Origin: Pseudomonas putida
GTDB lineage: Bacteria; Pseudomonadota; Gammaproteobacteria; Pseudomonadales; Pseudomonadaceae
Assembly (NCBI GenBank): GCA_041879295.1
Contig: CP047152.1
Coordinates: 1 to 64,000, forward strand
Length of the DNA: 64,000 nt
Reading direction: 5' to 3'
Shown: positions 48,552-57,715 of the stretch, in pieces
How positions within the stretch are numbered: position 1 is the stretch's first letter
Layout: the number at the start of each line of letters is the position of its first letter
The notes under the pieces: model-generated
Databases searched by the model: none
The model's input: only the letters and a program-made list of their open reading frames with translations
What the model was told of the DNA's origin: nothing
Position numbers and translations under genes: made by a program

Positions 48552-49226
48552 ATGCGCGTTCTAGTTGTGGAAGACGAAATTAAAACTGCCGAATATCTTC
48601 AGCAGGGCCTATCCGAAAGCGGGTATGTCGTAGATATCGTGCACAACGGTGTAGATGCTCTGCACTTGTTCAACACTAATGTCTATTCGTTGGTCCTCCT
48701 GGACGTGAACCTCCCGGGTATCGACGGCTGGGACCTGCTGGAAACCATCCGTAAGACCAGCCGGGTCCGCATCATCATGCTGACCGCCCGCGGACGCATC
48801 AATGACAAGCTCAAGGGCTTGGACGGCGGCGCGGATGACTACCTTGTGAAGCCATTCGAATTCCCTGAGCTGCTTGCTCGCATCCGTTCGCTGCAACGCC
48901 GTGGTGATGAGTTAGTCGAGAAGAGCTCGCTGAAAATTGCCGATCTGGAACTCGACTCCGTCCGCCATCGCGTCTTCCGCGGTGGCACACGCATCGATCT
49001 CACCACCAAGGAATTTGCGCTTCTGCACCTGCTCATGAGCCGAACGGGCGAAGCGCTGACTCGCTCTCAGATCATCTCGTTGGTCTGGGATATGAATTTC
49101 GATTGCGACACCAATGTCATCGATGTAGCCATCCGGCGCTTGCGCTCGAAGATCGATGAGCCGTTTGAAACCAAGCTCATTCACACGCTTCGTGGCGTTG
49201 GGTACGTTTTTGAGGAACGCGCATGA
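48552..49226 (+). CDS. czcR: Zinc/cadmium/cobalt-responsive response regulator CzcR
   Basis: The 224-residue OmpR-family regulator has phospho-acceptor D51 (SLVLLDVNLPG), the switch lysine in [12 protein letters not shown] and a winged-helix output domain (TKEFALLHLLM, VIDVAIRRLRSKID). In Pseudomonas CzcR activates czcCBA and related genes. The call rests on its place next to czcD, cadA-like and czcA genes, since CopR and CzcR are close homologues. The stop overlaps the czcS start as ATGA. Confidence 0.88.
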   Translation: MRVLVVEDEIKTAEYLQQGLSESGYVVDIVHNGVDALHLFNTNVYSLVLLDVNLPGIDGWDLLETIRKTSRVRIIMLTARGRINDKLKGLDGGADDYLVKPFEFPELLARIRSLQRRGDELVEKSSLKIADLELDSVRHRVFRGGTRIDLTTKEFALLHLLMSRTGEALTRSQIISLVWDMNFDCDTNVIDVAIRRLRSKIDEPFETKLIHTLRGVGYVFEERA

Positions 49227-50641
49227 GGCCATTCAGCCTGGCTGCAAAGCTGGGGTTAAAAGTTGGGTTGATGAGCGCAGCGTTGCTGCTTCTGTTCGCC
49301 ACCTTTGGCTATCTGATGGTAGGCAAGGCTCTGGAAAGAAATGCCAGAGCAGACCTGGAAGTAAAGATGGCGGGGATGGCTCACAACCTGTCCACCATCC
49401 CGGACATCTCCGGCGTCAACGCGGATGCGCATCAGCTTGTCGATTTGGTCATGGGCCACAACAACCTGTATGTGAGCATATTCGATACCTCACAGAATCA
49501 GACTCCCCTGCTCTCGATTGGCTCGAAACAGGTCAATCTGGAGGTGCACAAGTTTCAGCCGGCGGCCCAGCCCAAAGAGCACGAATGGCGTGATACGCAG
49601 GACCGTCCTCTGCTGAGTGCTTCTCGAATCATGCGTTTGGGCGATGGAACAGAGGTCAGCGTCTATATGACCATGGACCAGTCATCCAGTGAGGCGCTGC
49701 TCGATGCGTTGCTGACCTGGGCCTTGATGATGTCCCCCGTCATCCTCGCACTGATCTTGGCCATTGGCTGGTGGACTGTGCGCAGAGGCCTGCTACCACT
49801 GACCAAGTTCCTCAAGATCGCCTCGAAAATCTCAACCGAGAGCCTCGACCATCGCCTTCCAACTGATGGGATGCCGGCAGAACTCAAAATGCTCGCCGAC
49901 GGCATCAACATCATGCTGGCTCGCCTGGATGATGGGGTTCAGCAGCTCTCGCAGTTTTCTGACGACCTTGCTCACGAACTTCGAGCACCGCTTTCCAACC
50001 TGATGGGCAAGGCCCAGGTTGCCTTGACCAGAGAACGATCGCTTTCCGAGTACCGGGAGGTTCTGGAGTCGTGCACAGAAGAGCTGGACCGCATGAGCCG
50101 CATGGTTTCCGACATGCTGTTCTTGGCCCAGGTCAGTCATCCAGCATCAATGGTGGAGTTCGAATCCGTCTCCTTGGTCGACGAGGTTCAGCGAGTGTGC
50201 GAGCTCTTCAGCATTTCAGCAGAAGAAGGCGAGATTCAGCTGCAGATCTCCGGCAGTGATGACGTGGTGCGCGGGAATCGCCTGATGGTTCAACGTGCCG
50301 TCTCGAATCTGGTCTCGAACGCGATCCGTTACTGCCCTCGCGGCCGCACGGTCTACGTTAAGGTGCAGCATAGTGCGAGCGGTACGACGTTGAGTGTCGG
50401 CAACCCCGGCCGTGGTATTGCCAAGGAACACCACGCGCACTTGTTTGAGCGGTTCTACCGTGTGGACAAGAGCCGAGCACGGAGCGAAGGCGGTACCGGT
50501 CTTGGCTTGGCCATTGTGCAGTCGATCATGAGTCTGCACCAGGGATCGGCGAGCGTGGAGGTGACCGAAGAAAACTTCACCTGGTTCCACCTTCACTTTC
50601 CGGAAGCCCAGCAAATGCAGCCGGCAATGACCGCCGCTTAA
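49223..50641 (+). CDS. czcS: Metal-sensing histidine kinase CzcS
   Basis: The 472-residue kinase has two membrane segments (about 10-33 and 165-185) around a periplasmic sensor, a HAMP domain, the H-box FSDDLAHELRAPLSNL with H251, and catalytic boxes NLVSNAIRY and GTGLGLAIVQSI. It is paired with czcR by a 4-bp overlap. It probably senses periplasmic Zn or Cd; the ligand cannot be read from the sequence. A terminator follows. Confidence 0.9.
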   Translation: MRPFSLAAKLGLKVGLMSAALLLLFATFGYLMVGKALERNARADLEVKMAGMAHNLSTIPDISGVNADAHQLVDLVMGHNNLYVSIFDTSQNQTPLLSIGSKQVNLEVHKFQPAAQPKEHEWRDTQDRPLLSASRIMRLGDGTEVSVYMTMDQSSSEALLDALLTWALMMSPVILALILAIGWWTVRRGLLPLTKFLKIASKISTESLDHRLPTDGMPAELKMLADGINIMLARLDDGVQQLSQFSDDLAHELRAPLSNLMGKAQVALTRERSLSEYREVLESCTEELDRMSRMVSDMLFLAQVSHPASMVEFESVSLVDEVQRVCELFSISAEEGEIQLQISGSDDVVRGNRLMVQRAVSNLVSNAIRYCPRGRTVYVKVQHSASGTTLSVGNPGRGIAKEHHAHLFERFYRVDKSRARSEGGTGLGLAIVQSIMSLHQGSASVEVTEENFTWFHLHFPEAQQMQPAMTAA

Positions 50642-50658
50642 ATTGCGCAGACACGATT

Positions 50659-50684
50659 AGGCCCGTCAATCGACGGGCCTTTTG
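50659..50684 (+). terminator. Intrinsic terminator after czcRS
   Basis: AGGCCCGTC and GACGGGCCT pair around a 5-base loop or less and are followed by TTTTG, 18 bp after the czcS stop. Confidence 0.88.
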
Positions 50685-50698
50685 TTTGCCTCAATGCA

Positions 50699-51286
50699 TC
50701 AGTGCCGAAGGACCACAGGGTCCATGGGCGACCGCAGAATCACCGACTTAATAATCTTCTGTTCGTCAGGATTGGCGTTTTTCCACAGGTGTGAGAAGTA
50801 CTGAGCATTCACTTTCTCTTGAGCACTTACGCTGCCGGCGGCATCGATCAGGCGCATGGTCGAGTAGACACAGATCAGCGCCAGAATGAAGAACGCCGTG
50901 GCGACCACCATCACATAACGCTTGGCCAGCACCGGTGCCCGCTTGAGCTCCTGGATAGAGGCGTCCGCCGCCTTTGTCGCTGCTGTAAGCTCCGAGATCA
51001 GTGGCTGGATGGCGGTGTCGACTCCGCGGCATGCAGCTGAATACGCTGATGCAGCGGCGCGCAAGGCAACCTCCTCCGCGTTCGACCAAGCCTTCTCCGC
51101 CTTTCGCACCTCCTCCTGAATCTGCCGGCCGACAGCGTCCACCTGCTCCACCAGTTCGTTCGACCTCTCCAGAACAGCGCTGGAGGTGCGCGTCTGCGAG
51201 GTCAGCTCATCGAGCTGGACAGTGAGTTTTTCAGTGCAGCGGCGAAAGTCACCGATAGCAACTGCCCAGGGCTCTATGTCATTCAT
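50699..51286 (-). CDS. Unknown coiled-coil protein with one membrane segment
   Basis: The 195-residue protein has a long helical, coiled-coil N-terminal part (about 15-120, rich in Glu, Ala and Gln) and one hydrophobic segment YVMVVATAFFILALICVYS near 123-141. A short C-terminal domain follows. The layout resembles MobB-like or chemoreceptor-like stalk proteins, but no family was recognised. The ATG at 51286 is the only good start. It converges on the czcRS terminator. Confidence 0.65.
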   Translation of the reverse strand: MNDIEPWAVAIGDFRRCTEKLTVQLDELTSQTRTSSAVLERSNELVEQVDAVGRQIQEEVRKAEKAWSNAEEVALRAAASAYSAACRGVDTAIQPLISELTAATKAADASIQELKRAPVLAKRYVMVVATAFFILALICVYSTMRLIDAAGSVSAQEKVNAQYFSHLWKNANPDEQKIIKSVILRSPMDPVVLRH

Positions 51287-51444
51287 GGCTATCTCCTAGG
51301 GCGGCCAACAACGCCGCGCTGAATTAACGCGCTAGATATCAAAATTGTAATTTAAGAGAAAATTCGAAGTCGCCCTCGACAGTGCCGAGATAGACATGAT
51401 CCTTCCAGATTTGAAGATTTAACGCATCCTATCTGCAGCCAAAA

Positions 51445-51458
51445 TTACGGAATTGTAA
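51445..51458. promoter_or_regulatory. TTACA-N4-TGTAA box before the PtrA-like gene
   Basis: TTACGGAATTGTAA has one mismatch to the palindrome and extends to ATTACGGAATTGTAAT at its edges. It lies 94 bp before the ATG at 51553. The divergent gene at 50699-51286 starts 158 bp away. Confidence 0.7.
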
Positions 51459-51552
51459 TTATTGACTCACCTTGTCGTTAGCTTCGCGTTCCTAAACTAC
51501 AAACCAACAAAGGCCGCTAATCAGGTTGGCCTAGTATGAACCGAGGTTCACA

Positions 51553-51774
51553 ATGAAATTTGTCAAATCTATCGCTATTGGCAGCCTGCTGCTGGGTCTC
51601 ATGGGTACCGCTTACGCTGAAGGCGGCTTCGAGCGAACGAAACAGTTCAACGAGAACTTCCGAACCGAACAGGCTCGCCTATGGAGCGATGACTCTTCGG
51701 ACCAGAACAAACAACAAGTCGCTCAAGAGCAAAAGAAAGAAAGCAAGGATGGTAAGGAACAAGCCGACAATTAA
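51553..51774 (+). CDS. Small secreted PtrA-like protein
   Basis: The 73-residue product has a signal peptide (MKFVKSIAIGSLLLGLMGTAYA) and a charged mature part starting EGGFERTKQFNENFR, rich in Lys, Glu and Gln at the end. The EGG(F/A)(E/D)RT start is shared with the protein at 18577 and places both in the PtrA N-terminal group. No enzymatic motif is visible. The upstream box suggests metal control, and a bidirectional terminator follows. Confidence 0.72.
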   Translation: MKFVKSIAIGSLLLGLMGTAYAEGGFERTKQFNENFRTEQARLWSDDSSDQNKQQVAQEQKKESKDGKEQADN

Positions 51775-51815
51775 TCGGCGGTTAAATAGGACTTCAAATG
51801 ACGAAAGAAATCGAC

Positions 51816-51845
51816 AAAAAAGCCAGGGTAAAACCTGGCTTTTTT
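51816..51845. terminator. Bidirectional terminator between PtrA-like gene and glycosyltransferase operon
   Basis: GCCAGG and CCTGGC form a stem with a 6-base loop, flanked by six A before and six T after. It serves the plus-strand small gene and the minus-strand operon that ends at 51857. Confidence 0.9.
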
Positions 51846-51856
51846 GTGCTTGGAAT

Positions 51857-53311
51857 TTAGCCTTCGTTCTTGCGAGGCGTTTCCGCATTGCTTTCTCCGG
51901 CCAGACCCTCGGCACCTTGTGCGGGGCGTTTCCAATGGCACAGCAGGAGCTGGCTGGCGTTCGCTTCGGTGATCGATGTGCAAGCTAGATCAGCGGGCAG
52001 ACCATCCTTGCTGTCTCGCAAGCGCCTGGACAGATAGAACGAGCCATCCCGCGGCCACTTGGCAGGATCCTTGATGTTCTCGGACTTCCCGCTGCTGTAA
52101 AACTCCGACGAGTATGAGCGGCGGCCAGGATAGATCAGGGGAGCGGAATGAGCAGACTGCACATTGAGCCAGGCTTGAACCACATCCCGCTGATTCTGAG
52201 GGCGCTCCTCTAGTACCCCGGCGTAGATGATGCCCGCACCGATGATTGGCAACACCAATGCGCTCGCAGCGGCAGCCCAGGTGGTCTTCGGGCCAACTTC
52301 GCTGACCCGTGCAGACAGCAGCAATGCCCACGCTGGCAGCGCGGGTAGCAGGTAGGTCCACAGAATGTTGCCTGCAAATGTGAAGAAGACCGGTGTCGCC
52401 AAGGCCCACAGCCAGAGGTAGGCTTTGAAGCGCTGCATCGATCCACGCTTGCGGATCAACAGTGGTAGAAACAAGGCCCATGGCAGTAGCGACAATCCGA
52501 GCTGGATCCAGATGCTGCCGTACGGCTTGGCATGAGCACTACCATAGAGGTCCCCTGCCCAGTTACTGACGACGTAGCGGCTCCAGTGCTCACCAACGAA
52601 GAAGTACTCCATGAAGCCGGGCGTTTTCATCTCGGCCGCGACATACCATGGCACGGATATACCGAACATGAGTACAAGGCCGCTAATCCAGGGAAGCCTC
52701 AGTACCCGTCCCCATTCCTTGTAGATAACGAACCAGGCGAATGCCGGCGCCCCCATAAGCACCAGGGTCAGCGGCCCTTTGGCAAGCAAGCCCAGCCCGA
52801 GACCTGCGAACATCAGGTAGGCATCCGCCTTGCTGGCGCACTTCATCCAACGCCAGAAACCGTAGCTGGCCAGCAGAATCGAGAACGACAAAACAGGGTC
52901 AGTCAGCACAACACCGCTGGAGACCAGGCCAAGTGTGGTGCTGGAAAAAATAATGGCAGCCCAGATGCCGGCGTTACGAGAAATCTGCTGCGTGCCGAGT
53001 TTGATGATGATGAAACAGCTTGCCAGGTGGAGTAGCCACGCTGGGAAGCGCGCAGCGAACTCGTTAACGCCGAAGACCGTCATGCTCGCGGCCTGGGTCC
53101 AGAAGGACAACGGAGGCTTGCCCCAGAACGGTACCCCGTAGTCGAACATGGGCGTGATCCAGTCATTCAACTCGACCATCTTGCGAGCCATTTCAGCGTA
53201 ACGGGCCTCAGATGTGTCCATCAGCGGGTAGATGCCCAGCCCCACCAAACGCAATAGCAAAATCGAACCCAGGACCCACCACAGCGTCCTCTCGTTCTTC
53301 AGGTTCAGCAT
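51857..53311 (-). CDS. ArnT-like lipid-linked sugar glycosyltransferase
   Basis: This 484-residue integral membrane protein belongs to the PMT/ArnT (GT83-like) group that moves a sugar from a polyprenyl carrier to an envelope acceptor such as lipid A. The first periplasmic loop has DTSEARYAEMARKM, with the catalytic-type Asp and Glu, and GVPFWGKPPLSFW; about ten membrane helices follow, then a soluble C-terminal part. It lacks the aminoarabinose pathway genes nearby, so the sugar is unknown. It overlaps the GtrB-like gene by 7 bp. Confidence 0.85.
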   Translation of the reverse strand: MLNLKNERTLWWVLGSILLLRLVGLGIYPLMDTSEARYAEMARKMVELNDWITPMFDYGVPFWGKPPLSFWTQAASMTVFGVNEFAARFPAWLLHLASCFIIIKLGTQQISRNAGIWAAIIFSSTTLGLVSSGVVLTDPVLSFSILLASYGFWRWMKCASKADAYLMFAGLGLGLLAKGPLTLVLMGAPAFAWFVIYKEWGRVLRLPWISGLVLMFGISVPWYVAAEMKTPGFMEYFFVGEHWSRYVVSNWAGDLYGSAHAKPYGSIWIQLGLSLLPWALFLPLLIRKRGSMQRFKAYLWLWALATPVFFTFAGNILWTYLLPALPAWALLLSARVSEVGPKTTWAAAASALVLPIIGAGIIYAGVLEERPQNQRDVVQAWLNVQSAHSAPLIYPGRRSYSSEFYSSGKSENIKDPAKWPRDGSFYLSRRLRDSKDGLPADLACTSITEANASQLLLCHWKRPAQGAEGLAGESNAETPRKNEG

Positions 53312-54288
53312 TTCTTACCCTCGATCGAAGCCATCGAAGGGTGGAGTGACACGGGATCTGCCTTGTTGCTGTGCTTCAGGAAATAGAGAGGCCGGCGCTT
53401 CACTTCCGCGAGTGTCACGCCCAGGTACTCCCCCACCATGGCGACACCGACGCACATGAATGAAGCCATTCCGACGATCAGGTGATGGATGTCGAAACTG
53501 CCTGCCACAAGCGACGCAAGCATGTAGCAGATGCTGGAGACGAAAAGACCGAAACTGATGAGGCTGAAAATGCGCAGTGGTTTGCGAGAGAAGCTGACGA
53601 TGCTCTCGATGGCCAGATTGAACAGGCCAGCTGCATTCCATTTGGTGCTCCCGGCATGGCGAACAGTGCGATTGTAGGGCAGTTCGATGGTACGAAAGCC
53701 TACCCAGCCGATCATGCCTTTGAGAATCCTGGAGCGTTCATCCAGGGCCCGCAGGGCTGCCAGCGGCGCAGGCCCAATCAATCGGAAATCGCTGACATCG
53801 GCCGGCATGTCCACCTTCTCCACCAGGCGCTGCATGACCCAGTAGTAAGCCCGGGCACTCATGCGCTTGAACCACGAATCACCGATTCTCAGGTTGCGCT
53901 GCATGTTCACCACGTCGTAGCCGCGTTGCCAGTAGTCCACCATGGCCGCGATGAGCTCTGGTGGATCCTGCAGGTCGACATCAATGAAGATCAGCGCACT
54001 GCCACGGGCATGGTCTATCCCGGCGCTCAGTGCAGCCTCTTTGCCGAAGTTGCGACTCAGGGACAGGCAACGTACAGATGACCCATCCTGATAGTGGCGA
54101 AGAATGTCGGCCGTCCGGTCATTACTGCCGTCGTCGACATAGAGGATTTCGCAGGAGACGGGTAAGCGCTTCACCACGCGGGTGATTCGCTGGTGGAACT
54201 CGGGGATGGTTTCCTCTTCCTGGAAGCAAGGGACCACGATGGTTAACAAGGGATCAGGGCGCTCGGGAAAGCGATGTAATGTCTGCAT
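53305..54288 (-). CDS. GtrB/ArnC-like polyprenyl-phosphate glycosyltransferase
   Basis: The 327-residue protein has a GT2 domain (LTIVVPCFQEEETIPEF, YVDDGSNDRT, then IDVDLQDPPEL with the metal-binding Asp pair) and two C-terminal membrane helices (about 225-250 and 260-285). It is expected to attach a sugar to undecaprenyl phosphate for the ArnT-like transferase. The ATG at 54288 begins the normal N-terminus. It overlaps the gtrA-like gene by about 35 bp. Confidence 0.9.
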   Translation of the reverse strand: MQTLHRFPERPDPLLTIVVPCFQEEETIPEFHQRITRVVKRLPVSCEILYVDDGSNDRTADILRHYQDGSSVRCLSLSRNFGKEAALSAGIDHARGSALIFIDVDLQDPPELIAAMVDYWQRGYDVVNMQRNLRIGDSWFKRMSARAYYWVMQRLVEKVDMPADVSDFRLIGPAPLAALRALDERSRILKGMIGWVGFRTIELPYNRTVRHAGSTKWNAAGLFNLAIESIVSFSRKPLRIFSLISFGLFVSSICYMLASLVAGSFDIHHLIVGMASFMCVGVAMVGEYLGVTLAEVKRRPLYFLKHSNKADPVSLHPSMASIEGKKC

Positions 54289-54673
54289 GATTGAATGTCC
54301 AAAAACGATGTGCAATGAATCCAAGTGCAGTGAGGCTTAAGGTCACTACGACTTGGGAGATGAGCGGTGACAGATTCGACTTGATGAGGAACCACATACC
54401 CACGCCATTGCCGAAGTTTGTGGTTAACGCGACCAGTGCAAACCTGACAGGCTGAAACTTACGAGAGCCATCTGCCACAAAACAGAGCGCCCTATTTCCA
54501 ATGAAGCTCGCGATTGCGCCAACCATGCCGCCACAGATACTGGCCAGTAACGGAGTAACGAATTCTGTCGTAACCAGCAATAGGAACACCGCATAATGGA
54601 CTCCCGTTGCTATGAAGCCGATCCCCAGATAACGAATCAGTAAGGTAGTAAGAGGTGGGGTTTGATTTTCCAT
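54254..54673 (-). CDS. GtrA-family flippase-like membrane protein
   Basis: The 139-residue protein has four membrane segments and the GtrA pattern (LIRYLGIGFIATGVHYAVFL, ASFIGNRALCF, ALGFIAHRFWTF). GtrA proteins are thought to flip polyprenyl-linked sugars across the inner membrane. With the GtrB-like and ArnT-like genes it forms a complete three-gene charge, flip and transfer module. The start at 54673 is preferred over TTG at 54679. It is the first gene of the operon; a TTACA-type box lies 188 bp upstream. Confidence 0.88.
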   Translation of the reverse strand: MENQTPPLTTLLIRYLGIGFIATGVHYAVFLLLVTTEFVTPLLASICGGMVGAIASFIGNRALCFVADGSRKFQPVRFALVALTTNFGNGVGMWFLIKSNLSPLISQVVVTLSLTALGFIAHRFWTFNHADITSLSRAP

Positions 54674-54860
54674 GCCCAAAGCCTATGGAGGCAAAGGTGA
54701 AAAAATAGTGAACTAAATGTAAATGCGTAATTAGCCGAATCTATATATGGTAAGTAACAAGTCGGCGCACTAGGCTAGCACGCTACAATATCAGAGGGAT
54801 TGCCTGAAAATTACGCTTTCGAAATAAAAGCCTTCCGATAACGCATGCATGACCCGTGGA

Positions 54861-54874
54861 TTACAATGTTGACA
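54861..54874. promoter_or_regulatory. Degenerate TTACA-N4-TGTAA box upstream of the gtrA operon
   Basis: TTACAATGTTGACA differs in one spacer base from the eptA box at 45439, and the similarity extends to 23 of 31 bases (54849-54879). It lies between the minus-strand gtrA operon and the plus-strand LysR gene. Confidence 0.6.
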
Positions 54875-54930
54875 AGATAAGGAAACACCGGGTGGCATTG
54901 AGATAGATTCCCCGAATTAAGGGGGACCTA

Positions 54931-55899
54931 ATGGTTACACAAAATGAAACATATACAAGCAGCGTTGTTCCTTACAGCCCTGACATATTGGATGATTTGC
55001 CAATTGATGATCAGCTGGCCGTAGAGTTTTTCGCAACAGCACGTTGTGCCAGTTTCAAACAGGCTGCCCGAGGGCTCAATGTGCCAGTGGTAGGCCTGCG
55101 GAAACGCTTGGAGAAACTGGAAGAGCACATTGGTGCTCCCGTGTTTGTCTACAAACACAACAAGCTTGCCCTGACCCGCACAGGCGAGAGGGTCAGCCAT
55201 TACCTGTGCCAGCTCTTCGGCCCAGACGGCCTTGGCAAGTCCGGTGAAAAGGAAGTCCCCAGGCTTACCATCGCGATCACAGAGCCAGTGCTGAACGACA
55301 TCGTAAACCGCGATCTAGTCGCCTACGTGCGTGATCATGCCGAAATGCAGCTGGAAATCCATTCAGAATGCACAACGCAGATGCTTTCTGAGTGTGAAGT
55401 CGATGTGGGTATCGCTTTGGTGAGCCCAGATGATAAAGGCGCGCTTGATCGCCATCCTACGTATAGGTTTGAAAGGCTTGGCCGGATTGGGCACGCCCTG
55501 TTCATTTCCAGCCGCTATTCAAGAAGCGTCACCCTTCCAGTGGAGAGCTTGGATTTGCACAACTTCATGCTCGTTGTCCCTTGGGATGAAGAGATCTTGG
55601 CGGGCTCACGAAAGTGGGCATCGATAATGGCTGAGCATCAGGGCGGTACCACTCGGGTCAAGAGCTACAACCTATCACGAGGCCTTGTCGTTGGCGGTGC
55701 GTGTATTGGAGTGCTGCCCGACTACAGCCGAAAACTGGAGAGAAATATCCTACCCGTGCCGGGTTTCCTGGACGACCTGGAGGAGAAAGATGTCTATCTT
55801 GTTATCAAAACGAAGCTTGTCCGCAATCCGCAGGTTTTGGAAATTCGAAGATTGATCAAGAAGAGCTTCTTTGATAAGAAGGACTGGCTTGTTCGGTAA
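54931..55899 (+). CDS. LysR-family transcriptional regulator
   Basis: The 322-residue protein has an N-terminal helix-turn-helix shifted by about 25 residues (EFFATARCASFKQAARGLNVPV) and the LysR effector-binding domain. The recognition helix is unusual (VPVVGLRKRLEKLEEHIGAPVF against the usual SQ..VS..I..LE), but the pattern is clear. GGGGGACCT precedes the ATG. It diverges from the glycosyltransferase operon, which it may regulate; the effector is unknown. Confidence 0.85.
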   Translation: MVTQNETYTSSVVPYSPDILDDLPIDDQLAVEFFATARCASFKQAARGLNVPVVGLRKRLEKLEEHIGAPVFVYKHNKLALTRTGERVSHYLCQLFGPDGLGKSGEKEVPRLTIAITEPVLNDIVNRDLVAYVRDHAEMQLEIHSECTTQMLSECEVDVGIALVSPDDKGALDRHPTYRFERLGRIGHALFISSRYSRSVTLPVESLDLHNFMLVVPWDEEILAGSRKWASIMAEHQGGTTRVKSYNLSRGLVVGGACIGVLPDYSRKLERNILPVPGFLDDLEEKDVYLVIKTKLVRNPQVLEIRRLIKKSFFDKKDWLVR

Positions 55900-56109
55900 C
55901 AGTTTTGTTAGGTTTCAAACTCCTCCGTTAACACTACAGAAACACAACTGTCATATTCGCTTGCAACCTAGTCAGAGTGCTTAGAACAAAGGCATCTTGT
56001 TACAGCGGGTGACAACCGTGGCCTGCTCCCATCTGCAAGATAAATTTAGGCCGGCGCAGGGCGAAATATAACGTCGGTAGCTAAGCACTTAACATACGAG
56101 AGGCAAGCA

Positions 56110-57417
56110 ATGATCCGTTCTTCGAACATGCGGGAAAAGCTGTTGGCTGCCGCAATAATAGGCACATTTTCCTCGCAAGCATTCTCCGGAACAGTAACCA
56201 CTGACGGAGCTGACATCGTTCTGAAGACCAAGGGCGGTCTTGAAGTATCGACTTCTGACAAGGAATTCAGTTTCAAACTGGGCGGCCGAGTTCAGGCCGA
56301 CTACGGCCGTTTCGATGGTGTCTTCACCAAGAATGGCGATACCGCTGACGCAGGCTACTTCCGTCGCGCCTACCTTGAGCTCGGTGGCGTGCTGTACCGC
56401 GACTGGAAGTATCAGCTCAACTACGACCTTTCCCGCAACACGGGCAACGACTCCGACGGCTACTTCGACGAAGCCAGCCTGACCTACACGGGTTTCAAGC
56501 CGGTGCAACTGCGCTTTGGCCGTTTCTACACCGACTTCGGTCTTGAGAAAGCCACCAGTTCGAAGTGGACCACCGCCATGGAGCGGAACCTCTCGTACGA
56601 CCTGGCGGACTGGATCAACGACAACGCCGGCATGGGTGTTCAAGCCACCAGCACCATCGCTGACATGGCTTATGTTTCCGGTAGCGTTTTCAGCGAAACC
56701 AATAACAACTCGGATGGCGACAGCACCAAGCGCTACAACGTACGTGGCGTGTTCGCACCGCTGCACAGTGATGGCAACGTCCTGCACGTCGGTGCTCAGT
56801 ACGCTTACCGCGACCTCAAAAACAGTGCGGTCGATACCCGGATTCGTTCGCGTCTGGGCGTCCGCGGTGTAGATACCAATGGCGGCGGCGATGCCGGCAC
56901 CAACGGCAACCGCATGCTGTTTGGCGGTGCTGCTGCACAAGATGGCCTGTGGAAGGACGACTCGGTCTGGGGTCTCGAAGGTGCCTGGGCCACCGGCCCG
57001 TTCTCGGTTCAAGCGGAATACCTTCGCCGCAAGCTGAAAGCTGACCAGGCCAACAACGACATGAAGGCCTCCGGTTACTACGCCCAGATGGCTTACACCC
57101 TGACCGGCGAGCCGCGTATCTACAAGCTCGATGGTGCCAAGTTCGACACTATCAAACCAGAGAACAAGGAACTGGGGGCCTGGGAAGTCTTCTACCGCTT
57201 TGACGATATCAAGGTCGAAGACGGCAACCTGGTCACCGCGGCGGACCAATCGAACGAGCGCAAGGCCAAGAGCCACACGGTGGGTGTGAACTGGTACGTC
57301 AACGAGGCGGTGAAAGTCAGTGCCAACTACATCAACGTGCGCACCGACAACAACGAGAACACCGTGGGCGACGACAGCGGCAATGCCATCGTGACCCGCC
57401 TGCAATACGTCTTCTGA
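56110..57417 (+). CDS. Phosphate-selective porin (OprP/OprO family)
   Basis: This 435-residue outer-membrane porin has a signal peptide ending QAFSG and a long barrel with the family pattern [23 protein letters not shown] and repeated aromatic-girdle strands, ending [11 protein letters not shown] with the terminal Phe. Family members take up phosphate or pyrophosphate; here the substrate is unknown. Its place in a metal island could reflect envelope remodelling. The ATG at 56110 or the one at 56128 could serve as start. A strong terminator follows. Confidence 0.9.
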   Translation: MIRSSNMREKLLAAAIIGTFSSQAFSGTVTTDGADIVLKTKGGLEVSTSDKEFSFKLGGRVQADYGRFDGVFTKNGDTADAGYFRRAYLELGGVLYRDWKYQLNYDLSRNTGNDSDGYFDEASLTYTGFKPVQLRFGRFYTDFGLEKATSSKWTTAMERNLSYDLADWINDNAGMGVQATSTIADMAYVSGSVFSETNNNSDGDSTKRYNVRGVFAPLHSDGNVLHVGAQYAYRDLKNSAVDTRIRSRLGVRGVDTNGGGDAGTNGNRMLFGGAAAQDGLWKDDSVWGLEGAWATGPFSVQAEYLRRKLKADQANNDMKASGYYAQMAYTLTGEPRIYKLDGAKFDTIKPENKELGAWEVFYRFDDIKVEDGNLVTAADQSNERKAKSHTVGVNWYVNEAVKVSANYINVRTDNNENTVGDDSGNAIVTRLQYVF

Positions 57418-57441
57418 TCCCTCTCATCAGTCTGACGTGAG

Positions 57442-57480
57442 AAAGCCGGAAGCGCTCAACGTGCTTCCGGCTTTCCTGTT
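57442..57480 (+). terminator. Intrinsic terminator after the porin gene
   Basis: AAAGCCGGAAGC and GCTTCCGGCTTT form a perfect 12-bp stem with a 9-base loop, then CCTGTT. It lies 24 bp after the porin stop. The rest of the gap to 57715 holds no recognised feature. Confidence 0.88.
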
Positions 57481-57715
57481 TCTGGAGGTGATCAAGCATG
57501 GAGCGCCCTCCTCCTACCTGCTTTCGCTTACCGATGACCGCTCTTGCCAAAGCTCGGCGAATCTGATGTGATTGCCGCGTCGGGCTTTGCATGGTGGCCG
57601 TGCAAGCAAATCAAACCTGACTCCTATTCATGATTGAACCTGATTCGACGTCCAGCTTCGCGTCTAACGGCCCTACAAGCGCAGCTACCCCAACGTCGCT
57701 CATTAGGGGATAGTC

